Counted from the first letter of the stretch, positions 17,507 to 26,210 are shown. The stretch: 64,000 nt of DNA from Comamonas antarctica (GCF_013363755.1 NZ_CP054841.1:434001-498000), one strand, 5' to 3'. Notes: generated by a model from the letters alone, not told the origin. Translations and numbers: made by a program.

Positions 17507-18333
17507 CACGCGCCTCCCACGGGGGTGGCCACGCTGACCGGCAGCCACGACCCCGGCAAAAGCGTGGAGCGGGCCGCGTTGGCGGCTGCCAGGCCGGCGC
17601 CCGGCGGTGCGTGGTGGTAGATGGCGTCCAGCGCGGTGTCGTCCAGATCGGCGGGCTTGCCGTCAAACACCATGCGCCCCTGGGCCAGGCCGACAATGCG
17701 GTCGCCGAACTCGCGCGCGTATTCCACCTGGTGCAGGTTGCAGACCACGGCAATGCCCATCTCGCGCGTGGCTTCGCGCAGGTACTGGAGCACGCTGCGC
17801 GCGGTTTTCGGGTCGAGGCTGGCCACGGGCTCGTCGGCCAGGATCACCTGGGGCTGCTGGGCCAGCGCGCGCGCAATGCCCACGCGCTGCATCTGCCCGC
17901 CCGACAGCGCCTCGGTGCGCGCGCCGGCCTTGTGCGCCAGGCCCACGCGTTCGAGGCACTGCTCGGCCAGCGCCAGGTCGCCCTGGCGGAAGAATTGCAG
18001 CACCGAGGCCAGCGTGCCCACCTGGCCCAGTCGGCCGGTCAGCACGTTCTTGCGCACCGACAATCGCGGCACCAGGTTATGGTGCTGGAACACCATGGCC
18101 ACCTGGCGCGAAAGTTCGCGGCGCGAATGCCTTTGCATCAGGTCCATGCCGCCGACTTCCAGCGTGCCGCCGTCGGGCCGGTTCAGGCCGTTGATGCAGC
18201 GCAGCAGCGTGGATTTGCCCGCGCCCGACAGGCCCAGCATCACCAGGAATTCGCCCGGGCGCACGTCCAGATCGATGCCATGCAGCACATGGTTGTCGCC
18301 ATAGCTCTTGCGCAGATTGCGGATGTGGATCAT
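17506..18333 (-). CDS. phnC: Phosphonate ABC transporter ATP-binding protein PhnC
   Basis: ATPase of the PhnCDE importer, 275 residues, cytosolic face of the membrane. Walker A GLSGAGKST, signature LSGGQMQRVGIARAL, Walker B VILADEPVASLD and the H-loop histidine in VVCNLHQVEYA are all present. Its ATG overlaps the phnD stop by four bases (ATGA), and its own stop overlaps phnE. A C-terminal extension of about 30 residues after the usual DLDDTALDAIYHH end is slightly unusual but not disruptive. Confidence 0.94.
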   Translation of the reverse strand: MIHIRNLRKSYGDNHVLHGIDLDVRPGEFLVMLGLSGAGKSTLLRCINGLNRPDGGTLEVGGMDLMQRHSRRELSRQVAMVFQHHNLVPRLSVRKNVLTGRLGQVGTLASVLQFFRQGDLALAEQCLERVGLAHKAGARTEALSGGQMQRVGIARALAQQPQVILADEPVASLDPKTARSVLQYLREATREMGIAVVCNLHQVEYAREFGDRIVGLAQGRMVFDGKPADLDDTALDAIYHHAPPGAGLAAANAARSTLLPGSWLPVSVATPVGGA

Positions 18334-19202
18334 TTCATCTTTCCCAGATCGAGCTTGAGCAGGCGGGCGGTATCGCGCACCACGTCATAGGCCTGGTCGT
18401 TGGTCGGTGCAAAGCCGTTGAGCACGCCCTGGTCGCCCCAGGGCAGGTCCTTGATCTCGGCCAGCGCCGCGGCCACCTTCTGCTTGGTTGCATCGTCCAG
18501 GCTCTTGCGCCAGACCATCGGCGACTCGGGGATGGGCTGCGAGCGCCACACCACCTGGAAGTCCTCGGCCTTGACCAGGCCCTTGGCCACGGCCGAATCG
18601 AAGATGCGGTCGGCAACGGCTGCCGCATCGACTTTGTTATTGGCCACGGCCATGATGCTGGCGTCGTGCGAGCCCGAGAAGATCACGCGCGCGAAGCCCT
18701 TGTCGGCATCGAAGCCCGCGCCCAGCAGGCCGGCCTTGGGAAACAAATGGCCCGAAGCCGAGGTCGGATCGACAAACGCAAAGGTGCGGTCCTTGAGCTG
18801 AGCCACCGACTGCAGGCCCTTGTCCTTGCGCGCGATGATCATCGAGTGGTAGGCGCTCTTGCCGGTCTTCTTGGTCACCGCCACCGCAAAGGCCTCGGCA
18901 TTGGCCATCTGGCTGGCCAGCACATAGGAGAACGGGCCGAGGTAGGCGATATCGAGCTTGCCCGAGCGCAGCGCTTCGATGACGCCGTTGTAGTCGTTGG
19001 CGACGAAGGGCTTGACCTTCATGCCGGTCTTGGCCGCGAGCTGGTCCATGACCTGCTGGCTGGCGCGCACCATGGCCTGCGCGTCTTCGGAGGGAATCAG
19101 GCCCACGCGCAGCTCGGCGGCCTGGGCAAATGCCGCACCGCTCGCGGCCAGGATCAAGGAGGCGGCCGCGCTGTGCAGCCAGGCTTTGCGGGTCAGTTTC
19201 AT
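18330..19202 (-). CDS. phnD: Phosphonate-binding periplasmic protein PhnD
   Basis: Periplasmic receptor of the PhnCDE importer. The start at ATG 19202 (MKLTRKAWLHS) gives a clean Sec signal peptide ending SGAAFAQA; a TTG at 19220 is possible but less likely. Mature protein motifs are LRVGLIPSEDAQ, KLDIAYLGPFSYVLA, FVDPTSASGHLFP and GSHDASIMAVANNKVDAAAV, all typical of PhnD. AAAGGA lies upstream. First gene of the phnD-phnC-phnE-ADH-phnX run, divergent from a LysR regulator with a 196-bp gap that carries a dyad motif. Confidence 0.93.
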   Translation of the reverse strand: MKLTRKAWLHSAAASLILAASGAAFAQAAELRVGLIPSEDAQAMVRASQQVMDQLAAKTGMKVKPFVANDYNGVIEALRSGKLDIAYLGPFSYVLASQMANAEAFAVAVTKKTGKSAYHSMIIARKDKGLQSVAQLKDRTFAFVDPTSASGHLFPKAGLLGAGFDADKGFARVIFSGSHDASIMAVANNKVDAAAVADRIFDSAVAKGLVKAEDFQVVWRSQPIPESPMVWRKSLDDATKQKVAAALAEIKDLPWGDQGVLNGFAPTNDQAYDVVRDTARLLKLDLGKMK

Positions 19203-19310
19203 GGCGGAAATCCTTTGCATTGCAGGCTCGCAGCAGCGAAATGCCGTGCGATGGGTGGAATGCTATGGACGACATATTTCGGTCATATGAAAGTTTTAGA
19301 GTGGCTTCCA

Positions 19311-19345
19311 ACAGCTTCCATAGACAACACCTGGAGATGAAATTG
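19311..19345. promoter_or_regulatory. Candidate operator in the phnD/lysR gap, related to a site upstream of the phospholipase operon
   Basis: The core TTCCAT-N15-ATGAAA is an imperfect dyad centred about 125 bp before phnD and 70 bp before the LysR gene. By hand alignment, 23 of 29 bases match the sequence at 25204-25232. Sites of this kind between a LysR gene and its divergent target are commonly bound by that regulator; this is inference. Confidence 0.5.
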
Positions 19346-19398
19346 CCCTGCCCTGCCGACTGCCCCAGCCACGCCTGGCCCGATGCGCGAGGGCGCGC

Positions 19399-20250
19399 AT
19401 GAGCACCGCGCGTTACCGCGCCTTTGTCGCCGTTGCCCACCAGGGCAGCCTGAGCGCGGCGGCACGCTCGCTGGGGCTGAGCCAGCCGACGATATCGAGC
19501 CAGATCGCGACCCTGGAGCGGCAAAGCCGCGTCGAGCTGTTCCATCGCCGCGGCTACCGCATGGCGCTGACCAGTGCCGGCGCCAGGCTGCTGCCGCTGG
19601 CGCAAAAACTCATGGCGCTGGAATCCGAAGCCGATTTCTTCCTGCGCGACGCGGGCCAGTTGAACCAGGGAGAGCTGAAGATCGGCGCCGTGGGCCCGTT
19701 CCATGTGATCGAGATGGTCGCCGCCTACCGCGCGCGCCATCCAGGCCTGCAGCTGTCGATCCGCATGGGCAATTCGCAGCAGGTGCTGCATGATCTGGAG
19801 CACTACACCACCGATGTCGCGGTGCTGGCCGGGCTCTACGAGCGGCCCGAACTGCTGGCGCGTGAATATGCGCGCCACGCCATCATCCTGTTTGCGCATG
19901 TCGAGCACCCGTTCGCGCGCCGCGCCAGCGTCGGGCTGGAGGAACTTCAGGGCCAGCCGCTGCTGCTGCGCGAGCCGGGCTCGACCACGCGCACGGCGCT
20001 GGAGCAGGCCTTGCGCGGCGCGGGCGTGCAGCCGCGCATCGACCTGGAGATAGGCAGCCGCGAGGCCATCCGCGAAGCCGTGGCGCGCGGCCTGGGACTG
20101 GGCGCGGTATCGGAAGCCGAATTCATTCCCGACCCGCGCTTCGCGCCGGTGCGCATCGCCGGTGATCCGGCCAGCACCACCACCTATGTCTACTGCATGG
20201 CCGAGCGGCGCGACAGCCTGCTGATCGGATCGTTTCTGGACGCGATCTGA
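19399..20250 (+). CDS. LysR-family regulator divergent from the phosphonate operon
   Basis: 283-residue LysR-type activator/repressor. The N-terminal winged HTH is residues 3-60 (FVAVAHQGSLSAAARSLGLS, QPTISSQIATLE), followed by the linker helix and an effector domain (about 90-280) with LKIGAVGPFHVIEM. The position, divergent from phnD with the shared gap, is the classic arrangement for a LysR protein controlling that operon, probably in response to a phosphonate such as 2-aminoethylphosphonate. It ends 37 bp from the convergent phospholipase gene. Confidence 0.9.
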   Translation: MSTARYRAFVAVAHQGSLSAAARSLGLSQPTISSQIATLERQSRVELFHRRGYRMALTSAGARLLPLAQKLMALESEADFFLRDAGQLNQGELKIGAVGPFHVIEMVAAYRARHPGLQLSIRMGNSQQVLHDLEHYTTDVAVLAGLYERPELLAREYARHAIILFAHVEHPFARRASVGLEELQGQPLLLREPGSTTRTALEQALRGAGVQPRIDLEIGSREAIREAVARGLGLGAVSEAEFIPDPRFAPVRIAGDPASTTTYVYCMAERRDSLLIGSFLDAI

Positions 20251-20286
20251 GGGCGCGCCGGCTCGCGGCCCGCGCGCAGGCCTGGG

Positions 20287-22437
20287 CTATGGGCCCAGTA
20301 CTCCCATGGCGGGATCGCTGACCCCATCGTTGCCGTTTTCCAGCCTTCCCGCAAAGCGGCGCTCGAAGTGCTCGCCCATGGTGAGGGTGAAGTCGTACCA
20401 GCTGTGGCTGGCATCGAGCGACCAGCGCGGCTCGATCTGCATGCCCGGCGCGACCGAATAGGTCCAGGGTCCATCGCTACGATAGGCGTTGGAGGCCACC
20501 GTGACCTGCGCCGGACTGTCGCCCATGTTCATGATCGTCACCGAGAGCGCATTACCCAGGGGGTCGTAGCAGACTCGGATTTCCGGCTGGGGCCCGTTGG
20601 CATAGGCCTTGAGGTCGCCGCGGAAATACCGGTGGTAACCGTTGGGCCCGAGCACCCAAAGGCGGTACTTGCCATCGTTGTCCGCCATGGCCTGCCAGGC
20701 ATCGGAAATCAGCTTGCGGGCTTCGACCGCATAGCGGCGCGGACGCCGCGACAGGTTGAGTTCATCGTAGACATGGAAAACCGCGCCTTGCTCGCCGGTG
20801 TTGCTGAAGGTCAACCAGGCCTGTCCATTGGCCAGGTCGATGTTGGCGCTGGTGTGCAGGCGATAGGGCAAGGCACGCGAGGGTCGCAGCATCAGCGCTT
20901 GCGCAGGCAGGGGTTCGGTGCCGAATTCCGGTACCGGCACCTTGCCCGACGCCACCTGCTGCGACAGCTGGGCATCGGCTTGCGCCCGGGTGGGGGCGGT
21001 GGCCAGCGCCGGCTTGGCGGCATTCGGCTGGCGAAAATCAAAGCACGACAGCATGTCGCCCAGCATAGCCCGGCGGTAGGGGCTGATGTTCGGCTCGAGC
21101 ACGCCGAAACGCTGCTCCAGGAAACGCAGGGTCGAGGTGTGATCGAAGGCCTGGGAGTTGACCCAACCGCCGACGCTCCAGGGCGAAATCACCAGCGTCG
21201 GCAGGCGCGGGCCAGGGCCGAAGGGCTTGCCGTCGGAGGCGGGCTTGGTGGACGCGCCAGGCGGCGCCGGCATCGTGTAGAACTCGCGGCTGATATCGAC
21301 CGTGGACTTGCCGGCATGGCTGCCGTCGTCGTTGCGCCACGGCGGCGCCGGAGGCGGCATGTGATCGAAGAAACAGTCGTTTTCATCGTAGTTGACGATC
21401 AGCACGGTCTTGCTCCAGACCTCGGGCTTGGCGGTGAGGATGTCCAGCAGCTTCTGCAGATACCACGCGCCCTGGCCGGGCACCGACATGCTCGGGTGTT
21501 CGCTGTACGCGCCCGGCGCCACGATCCAGCTGACCTGGGGCAGCGTGCCGGCTTCGACATCGTCGGCCACGGCCTGCAGAAAACCGCCGTCGGGCATGGT
21601 GTTGCCATAGCCCTTGTAGAGCGGCGAGTACGACTCCATGGTGGCCGAGTAGGTGGCGTTCGGCGAGCCCATCGCCCGTAGCTGCTCGTCGGCGGCGCGG
21701 TAGGAGGAAAACGCCACCAGCTGGTTGTTGTTGCTGTTGTTGCCGGGCCGGTTGTAGACCTTCCAGCGCACGCCCGCGGCCTGCAGCCGTTCCGGGTAGG
21801 TGGTCCAGGTCAGGCCATCCTCGGACGGCCCCAGGCCGCCCCAGTTGGCATTGGTGACGCAGGCGTGGTCGCTGACGTTGGCGCCATTGCTGCCGCTCCA
21901 CAGGAACATGCGGTTGGTGAAGGTTCCGGTGTTGATCGAGGTGTAGTAGGCGTCGCAGACCGTGAAGGCATTGGCCAGCGCCCAGTGGAACTGCAGGTCG
22001 GATTGCTGCAGATAGCCCATGGCCACGCTGGTGCTCTTGGCCAGCGGCCAGGCCGCCATGCGTCCGCCGTCCCAGGCAGCCTGCTGGTCGCTCCAGTTGT
22101 GCGCGCCACCAACCCGCAGCGCATTGCCCTTGCTCGCATCCAGATAGTAAGGCTGGACCGGTCCCGCCGTGCCCTGCTGCACCCACACCGGCTGGCCAGA
22201 GGCCATGGGAATGGTGAAGCGGTCGCTGAAGCCCCGCACCCCGGGAAGGGTGCCGTAGTAGTGGTCGAAGGAGCGGTTTTCCTGCATCAGGATGATGACA
22301 TGCTCCACGTCATTGATGGTTCCGGTCGCGTTGTGGGCGGGAATGGCCAGTGCCCGCTGGATGGCCGGAGGAAATGGTCCCAGCGCGGCGCCGGCCGCAG
22401 CGGCGCGCAGGAAATGGCGGCGATTGAGTGATGTCAT
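20287..22437 (-). CDS. Phospholipase C (phosphocholine-specific type), Tat-exported
   Basis: 716 residues. The N-terminus carries a twin-arginine signal (NRRHFLRAAAAGAALGPF). The catalytic phosphoesterase domain (about 40-420) shows HVIILMQENRSFDHYYGTL, the nucleophile region NTGTFTNRMFLWSG, and NYDENDCFFDHMPPP. The C-terminal third holds two DUF756-type beta domains usual in bacterial phospholipase C and acid-phosphatase relatives. It hydrolyses phospholipids to diacylglycerol and a phosphorylated head group outside the inner membrane, releasing usable phosphorus. It follows a small lipoprotein and a phosphodiesterase-like gene in the same orientation, likely one operon. Confidence 0.93.
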   Translation of the reverse strand: MTSLNRRHFLRAAAAGAALGPFPPAIQRALAIPAHNATGTINDVEHVIILMQENRSFDHYYGTLPGVRGFSDRFTIPMASGQPVWVQQGTAGPVQPYYLDASKGNALRVGGAHNWSDQQAAWDGGRMAAWPLAKSTSVAMGYLQQSDLQFHWALANAFTVCDAYYTSINTGTFTNRMFLWSGSNGANVSDHACVTNANWGGLGPSEDGLTWTTYPERLQAAGVRWKVYNRPGNNSNNNQLVAFSSYRAADEQLRAMGSPNATYSATMESYSPLYKGYGNTMPDGGFLQAVADDVEAGTLPQVSWIVAPGAYSEHPSMSVPGQGAWYLQKLLDILTAKPEVWSKTVLIVNYDENDCFFDHMPPPAPPWRNDDGSHAGKSTVDISREFYTMPAPPGASTKPASDGKPFGPGPRLPTLVISPWSVGGWVNSQAFDHTSTLRFLEQRFGVLEPNISPYRRAMLGDMLSCFDFRQPNAAKPALATAPTRAQADAQLSQQVASGKVPVPEFGTEPLPAQALMLRPSRALPYRLHTSANIDLANGQAWLTFSNTGEQGAVFHVYDELNLSRRPRRYAVEARKLISDAWQAMADNDGKYRLWVLGPNGYHRYFRGDLKAYANGPQPEIRVCYDPLGNALSVTIMNMGDSPAQVTVASNAYRSDGPWTYSVAPGMQIEPRWSLDASHSWYDFTLTMGEHFERRFAGRLENGNDGVSDPAMGVLGP

Positions 22438-22473
22438 GGGGTATGAAGGTGGCGTGGTGGTTTGGACGTGCCA

Positions 22474-22731
22474 TCAAGGCGCGCAATCGAGCTCGGTGTT
22501 CAGGCGCGCGGGCACATCGGCCCCTTGCGGGGCCTCGCAGGCATTGGCCGGCGCCAGCGTGATCGCCTTTTGCTCCATGGCCATGCCATCGCTGGCGACC
22601 ACGGGCGGCACTGCAGGGCCGGAGTCACCGCCACAGGCGGTGATCAGACTCGCGGCCACGCAGGCCAGAGCCAGTGTCCGCAACGCACCGGGCACGCCGC
22701 GTGCTGAAAGCAGGCAAATGAGTTTGGACAT
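22474..22731 (-). CDS. Small lipoprotein (85 aa) between two phosphoesterase genes
   Basis: Starts at ATG 22731 behind a strong ribosome site (GAGGAAA). Residues 1-30 form a lipoprotein signal with lipobox ITAC (cysteine about residue 33), followed by GGDSGPAVPPVV and a short polar tail containing two further cysteines. Only 8 bp separate it from the upstream gene and 36 bp from the phospholipase gene, so it is surely part of that operon. No family recognised. It could be a chaperone, anchor or inhibitor for one of the flanking enzymes, which is speculation. Confidence 0.75.
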   Translation of the reverse strand: MSKLICLLSARGVPGALRTLALACVAASLITACGGDSGPAVPPVVASDGMAMEQKAITLAPANACEAPQGADVPARLNTELDCAP

Positions 22732-22739
22732 GTCTTTCC

Positions 22740-24953
22740 TCAGTGGCTGCTCAAGCTCGACAAGGGCTTGTTCGACAGAAAGATCGACTCCAGTTCCGCA
22801 TCGCTGAGAACGCGGTTCCACATGGCCAAGTCGCCATACTTGTGCTGGAAGGTGGGGGCCGTAGTGCATTTGCCCGGCTGATACGGCGGCTTCACCGTGC
22901 CGTTGCATTTGTTCATCAGGAAGGCGCCCGTGCCATCGGCCCCGATCCCCCACTGCGGGTAAGCCGACAGCTTGGACAGGTCGACGCTCCCGGTGGATTT
23001 CCCCTGCGCGACGCGGTTGATGGTGCCGGTGACGGAGTCGTAGACGTACATGTTCATGGTCTTGGCCACGCCGTCCAACGAGAATGCGATGTAGACCCAG
23101 CGGTTCTCGGTGATCTGCGTGTAGGGACTGGTCGGTCCGTCGGCACGCGCGCCGCCCGAGCCAATATTGAAGGCCACGCCGCACTGGCCGCCCGTGCCAC
23201 CAAACAAGCCAATGGCCACGCCGGCATTGGCGCCGCTGACGTAGTTCTTGTTGGACACCAGCGTCACGTTGTTTTTGTCCACGCATTGCGGGGTGTTGAA
23301 CCAGAACCCCAGCGTGAACTGCGGCGCAGCGCCCTGGGACACATCAAAGCCCGCATTGGGGGTCAGCTTGTAGCCTTCGAGGCCTTCGACGGTCGCGTAA
23401 TTGGTGTCCACCAGCAGGCCATGCGTGCCGGCAAACGGGCCGGGCACCACCAGGCCGGCCTGGGGATCGAGCGCTGGTGAAAAGGCGGCCATGCGGCTAT
23501 TGCCGATGGCGTCCACGGGCGGCAGGCGGTCGCTGAACGGGTAGTAAGACACCAGTCCGTTGCGCAGCGTGGTCGCCAGGGGCACGGGCGGCACATAGGT
23601 GATCGGCGATGTGAGGATGGCGCGCGCCGCCGCTGCCTGGTCGCTGTCGATGACCAGGGTGTAGTTCAGCGCCGCGCTGCCCTGGGCCGTCAGGGCTTGG
23701 GCCAGATCGAGATCGGTGAAGCTGCGCGTTCCCGCCGGCAGCCGGGTGGCAATGGCTGCGCCCTCGCGCAGGATGGACACCGTGCCATCAGACGGTGCTT
23801 CCCACTCCAGGGCCACCCGCACGTTCGGCGAATTGTTCTCCAGCACCGCCGCCTTGAGCTTTGACACGGCCCGGGGTCCGACCAGCGCGGCGCCATCGAG
23901 CTGGTAGTCCCGGGCCTGCGGCAAGGCCTGCAGATGGCCCAGCAGCGTAGGCGCCACATCGGCAAGGCTGTTGTAGGCGTACAAGTCCTTGAGTTCGGAC
24001 GGCTCGGCGGCGTTGAGGCCCAGCATGCCGTTGTTGACCGGCTGGTTGATGGCCATGAAGGTGGTCGACTGCGGCAACAGCGGCAAGCCGTCATCCTGGC
24101 TGTTCAGGCTGAAGCCGTGATTGCCGGTGACGGTGATCAGCCAACGCTCGTTCTTGCGCGCTGCCGTTGCCGCGACCAGTTGGCCCACGGCCTGGTCCAG
24201 GCGGGCCAAGGTGTCGGCATATTGTTTCGATCCCAGTCCGTGGTTGAGCACCGCGTCGCTGGCCGCGTGGTATTGCGCGACCACCGTGCGGTAGTCGCCC
24301 TCGATCATCTGCCGGGCTGCGGTGGTGACGCAGTCGGTGGCAGCGCCCTGGGCCGCGCAACTGGACAGCGTATCCAGGTAGCCGGCCGCATGCTCCGACG
24401 CCAGCATCTGCGCCAGTCCCTTCGAGGCCACCGCGGCCCCGCTGCGCCCGGCATTGCGGTCCTTCAGCCGCTGAAAGACAGTGTCGCCGTGCAGTGCCTG
24501 GTTCGGCGCAGAAGACATCACGCGGTGGCGGCTCGCCCACATTCCGGTCAACAGCGTGGCCCATCCCGGCGCGTCAAGCGTGGGCTGCTGGCTGGGCGTG
24601 CCGGCGATACCGCCGCTATAGGCGAGATGGACCTCCAACTGCGCCAGCTGCGGCAGTGCCTGCGCAGCCATGCCGCGCTGCACCGCCGCGTAGGTGGCGC
24701 CATCCAGGCTGATCACCAGCGCGCGCGGGGTCGCGGGCGTAGCCGGTTCTTGCGGCGTTGCGGGCAGCTCGGTCACGGGAGGCAACTCGGGCGCGGCCAC
24801 ACGCCGCTCATCGCCGCCGCAGGCACTCAAGCCCAGGACGGCCGCCGTGACCAGCGTGCCCAGGCGCAGCCATGGCAATGAACGTGGCCTCCCCCGCTGC
24901 GACGGAGAGAACTCCCTGGAACTAGAACCACCAACCTGTTGTACCAACGACAT
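22740..24953 (-). CDS. Alkaline-phosphatase-superfamily (phosphodiesterase-like) lipoprotein with LamG domain
   Basis: Start taken at ATG 24953 (MSLVQQVGGSSSREF) with GGAAGGTG upstream; the frame extends to 25007. A hydrophobic segment ends in lipobox LSAC, followed by a Pro/Thr/Glu-rich linker. The next about 300 residues resemble type I phosphodiesterase/nucleotide pyrophosphatases: ALVISLDGATYA, PTLDAPGWATLLTGMW, a D..NH pair in SDAVLNHGLG, and TVTGNHGFSLN. In the last motif the usual DHG is NHG, so one metal ligand may be changed. The C-terminal about 230 residues form a LamG/concanavalin-like domain (FTLGFWFNTPQC, WVYIAFSLDG, DLAMWNRVLSDAEL). First gene of the phospholipase operon. Confidence 0.82.
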   Translation of the reverse strand: MSLVQQVGGSSSREFSPSQRGRPRSLPWLRLGTLVTAAVLGLSACGGDERRVAAPELPPVTELPATPQEPATPATPRALVISLDGATYAAVQRGMAAQALPQLAQLEVHLAYSGGIAGTPSQQPTLDAPGWATLLTGMWASRHRVMSSAPNQALHGDTVFQRLKDRNAGRSGAAVASKGLAQMLASEHAAGYLDTLSSCAAQGAATDCVTTAARQMIEGDYRTVVAQYHAASDAVLNHGLGSKQYADTLARLDQAVGQLVAATAARKNERWLITVTGNHGFSLNSQDDGLPLLPQSTTFMAINQPVNNGMLGLNAAEPSELKDLYAYNSLADVAPTLLGHLQALPQARDYQLDGAALVGPRAVSKLKAAVLENNSPNVRVALEWEAPSDGTVSILREGAAIATRLPAGTRSFTDLDLAQALTAQGSAALNYTLVIDSDQAAAARAILTSPITYVPPVPLATTLRNGLVSYYPFSDRLPPVDAIGNSRMAAFSPALDPQAGLVVPGPFAGTHGLLVDTNYATVEGLEGYKLTPNAGFDVSQGAAPQFTLGFWFNTPQCVDKNNVTLVSNKNYVSGANAGVAIGLFGGTGGQCGVAFNIGSGGARADGPTSPYTQITENRWVYIAFSLDGVAKTMNMYVYDSVTGTINRVAQGKSTGSVDLSKLSAYPQWGIGADGTGAFLMNKCNGTVKPPYQPGKCTTAPTFQHKYGDLAMWNRVLSDAELESIFLSNKPLSSLSSH

Positions 24954-25478
24954 GCTTTCACCTTCCGAGTTACTTGACGATTGAAAATCACCGGACTCTT
25001 GCAGCAAGGCGCTGAACGCTGGGGCGTGGTCTTCAATATCCGGAAGTGACCCACGTCATGCCTGGCTTCGCGCCGATGCTTGGCATCGAACTGTGTGCGG
25101 CCAGGGCCTCAGCGCTGCAAGATCACAGCGCCATTGCGACGCGTTGAGGCAAATGCTAGGGATGTCAAATGACGGTCAAGTGAAGGTTCCAACGGCGGTT
25201 TTGACAGTTTCCATAGAGCAGATCTTGAGATGGAAACAGAGCGCTGACGCACCGGTGCGGCGCTCTCAGGTGGGAGAAATTTCGATCGTGGGCTGGATCC
25301 AACCATTGAGGACACTGCCGCAAGCAGGCAACAGACAACAGGAGCGCTTATCGACTGCCGTCAGTGGTAGCCAGGGCAGTGCGCCGTGGCGGCCTTGCGC
25401 CGCGTCTGGCCGATGCTGCGCCGACGCCAAAGCCGGCGCATTGCGGCCCTCCGATCCAGCGGACGGCCGCAGGGCTGG
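24954..25478. other. Control region upstream of the phosphoesterase operon
   Basis: No credible gene in this 525-bp stretch; the 25093-25527 frame is an antisense shadow in part. It contains the dyad at 25204-25238 related to the phn site. An 11-bp-spaced TGTCA/GGTCA pair at 25163-25178 superficially looks like a Pho box but points away from the operon. Confidence 0.6.
25204..25238. promoter_or_regulatory. Candidate operator with perfect TTTCCAT/ATGGAAA dyad
   Basis: TTTCCAT (25208-25214) and ATGGAAA (25230-25236) form a perfect 7-bp inverted repeat around 15 bases, about 250 bp upstream of the phosphoesterase-LamG gene. The whole site aligns with 19311-19345 in the phnD promoter region. Confidence 0.5.
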
Positions 25479-26210
25479 CTATGGCCGGAGCGCGGGCATG
25501 GCCTGCCTCGACAACTCTTGCAGATAGCGCCCTGCGACCCAGCCCCGTTGTCCCTGTGCCGTCTCGATCTGGCACCAGCGCGCACCTGCCGTCATGGTGC
25601 AGCCGAAGTTGCGCAGCACATCGCCATTGCGCACGGTCGCGATGGCGCCAGCGTCGGCGGCGGCTGCCGTTCGAACATTGAGCAGGTCATCGCGGCCAAG
25701 CCCTGCCACTTTCCAGAGATCGGGCCCACCATCGAGCCCATCGGCATGGTGGGGCGCGGCCACTGGCGCCGGCAGCGCGGCCGGACTGTGCACCTGAGCG
25801 GCGGCGTTCTCCACCGAGACCGTGAGCTGATAATGGGCGGTCTCGTTGCGCCGAGCCGCATTGCGCATCAGGTAGACACTGATCGCGTAGGTGCCGCTCG
25901 ACGGAACGACGAAGGACGTCGAATTGCCGTTGATACTGCTGTTGTACAGCGCCTCCGAAGCCCCGGGAGCACTGACATTGAAGTAGTTGCTGGCATTGTC
26001 GGTGTCGAGTTGGATGCTCATCCGCTGCCCTGCGGAAACGCGCAGCCGGTAGCTTATGGTCTGGTCGCCCCGGATGCTGCCATCGATGGTGGTTCCTGAG
26101 CTGCCGCGAGGAAACTTCACATCCACGCGGCTTTGCGCCTGCGCGGTGAAGGACGTCATCATCAACGCCGCGAAGGCAACAAATCCAAGTCGGCTGAGCA
26201 TTTTGCGCAT
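25479..26210 (-). CDS. Secreted PliG-like (g-type lysozyme inhibitor) protein with C-terminal SH3 domain
   Basis: Start at ATG 26210 (MRKMLSRLGFVAFAALM) with AGGAGTGG upstream; the longer frame to 26396 adds an unlikely leader. A Sec signal peptide ends FTAQAQS. Residues about 25-135 match the g-type lysozyme inhibitor family, especially AGQRMSIQLD, YFNVSAPG and the hallmark ISVYLMRNAARRNE. After a Pro/Ala linker, residues about 170-235 form a bacterial SH3 domain (LLNVRTAAAADAGAIATVRNG, GWVAGRYLQEL). The predicted role is periplasmic protection against goose-type lysozyme or a peptidoglycan-related function. The SH3 fusion is less common than the single-domain form. Confidence 0.78.
   Translation of the reverse strand: MRKMLSRLGFVAFAALMMTSFTAQAQSRVDVKFPRGSSGTTIDGSIRGDQTISYRLRVSAGQRMSIQLDTDNASNYFNVSAPGASEALYNSSINGNSTSFVVPSSGTYAISVYLMRNAARRNETAHYQLTVSVENAAAQVHSPAALPAPVAAPHHADGLDGGPDLWKVAGLGRDDLLNVRTAAAADAGAIATVRNGDVLRNFGCTMTAGARWCQIETAQGQRGWVAGRYLQELSRQAMPALRP

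Noticed and set aside
16673..17620. + strand frames opposite phnE and phnC
   Set aside because: Antisense shadows; PhnE/PhnC motifs on the minus strand are unambiguous.
25163..25184. Pho-box-like direct repeat TGTCAAATGAC/GGTCAAGTGAA
   Set aside because: The 11-bp spacing is right, but the repeats point away from the phosphoesterase operon and no + strand gene follows. Kept only as a note.
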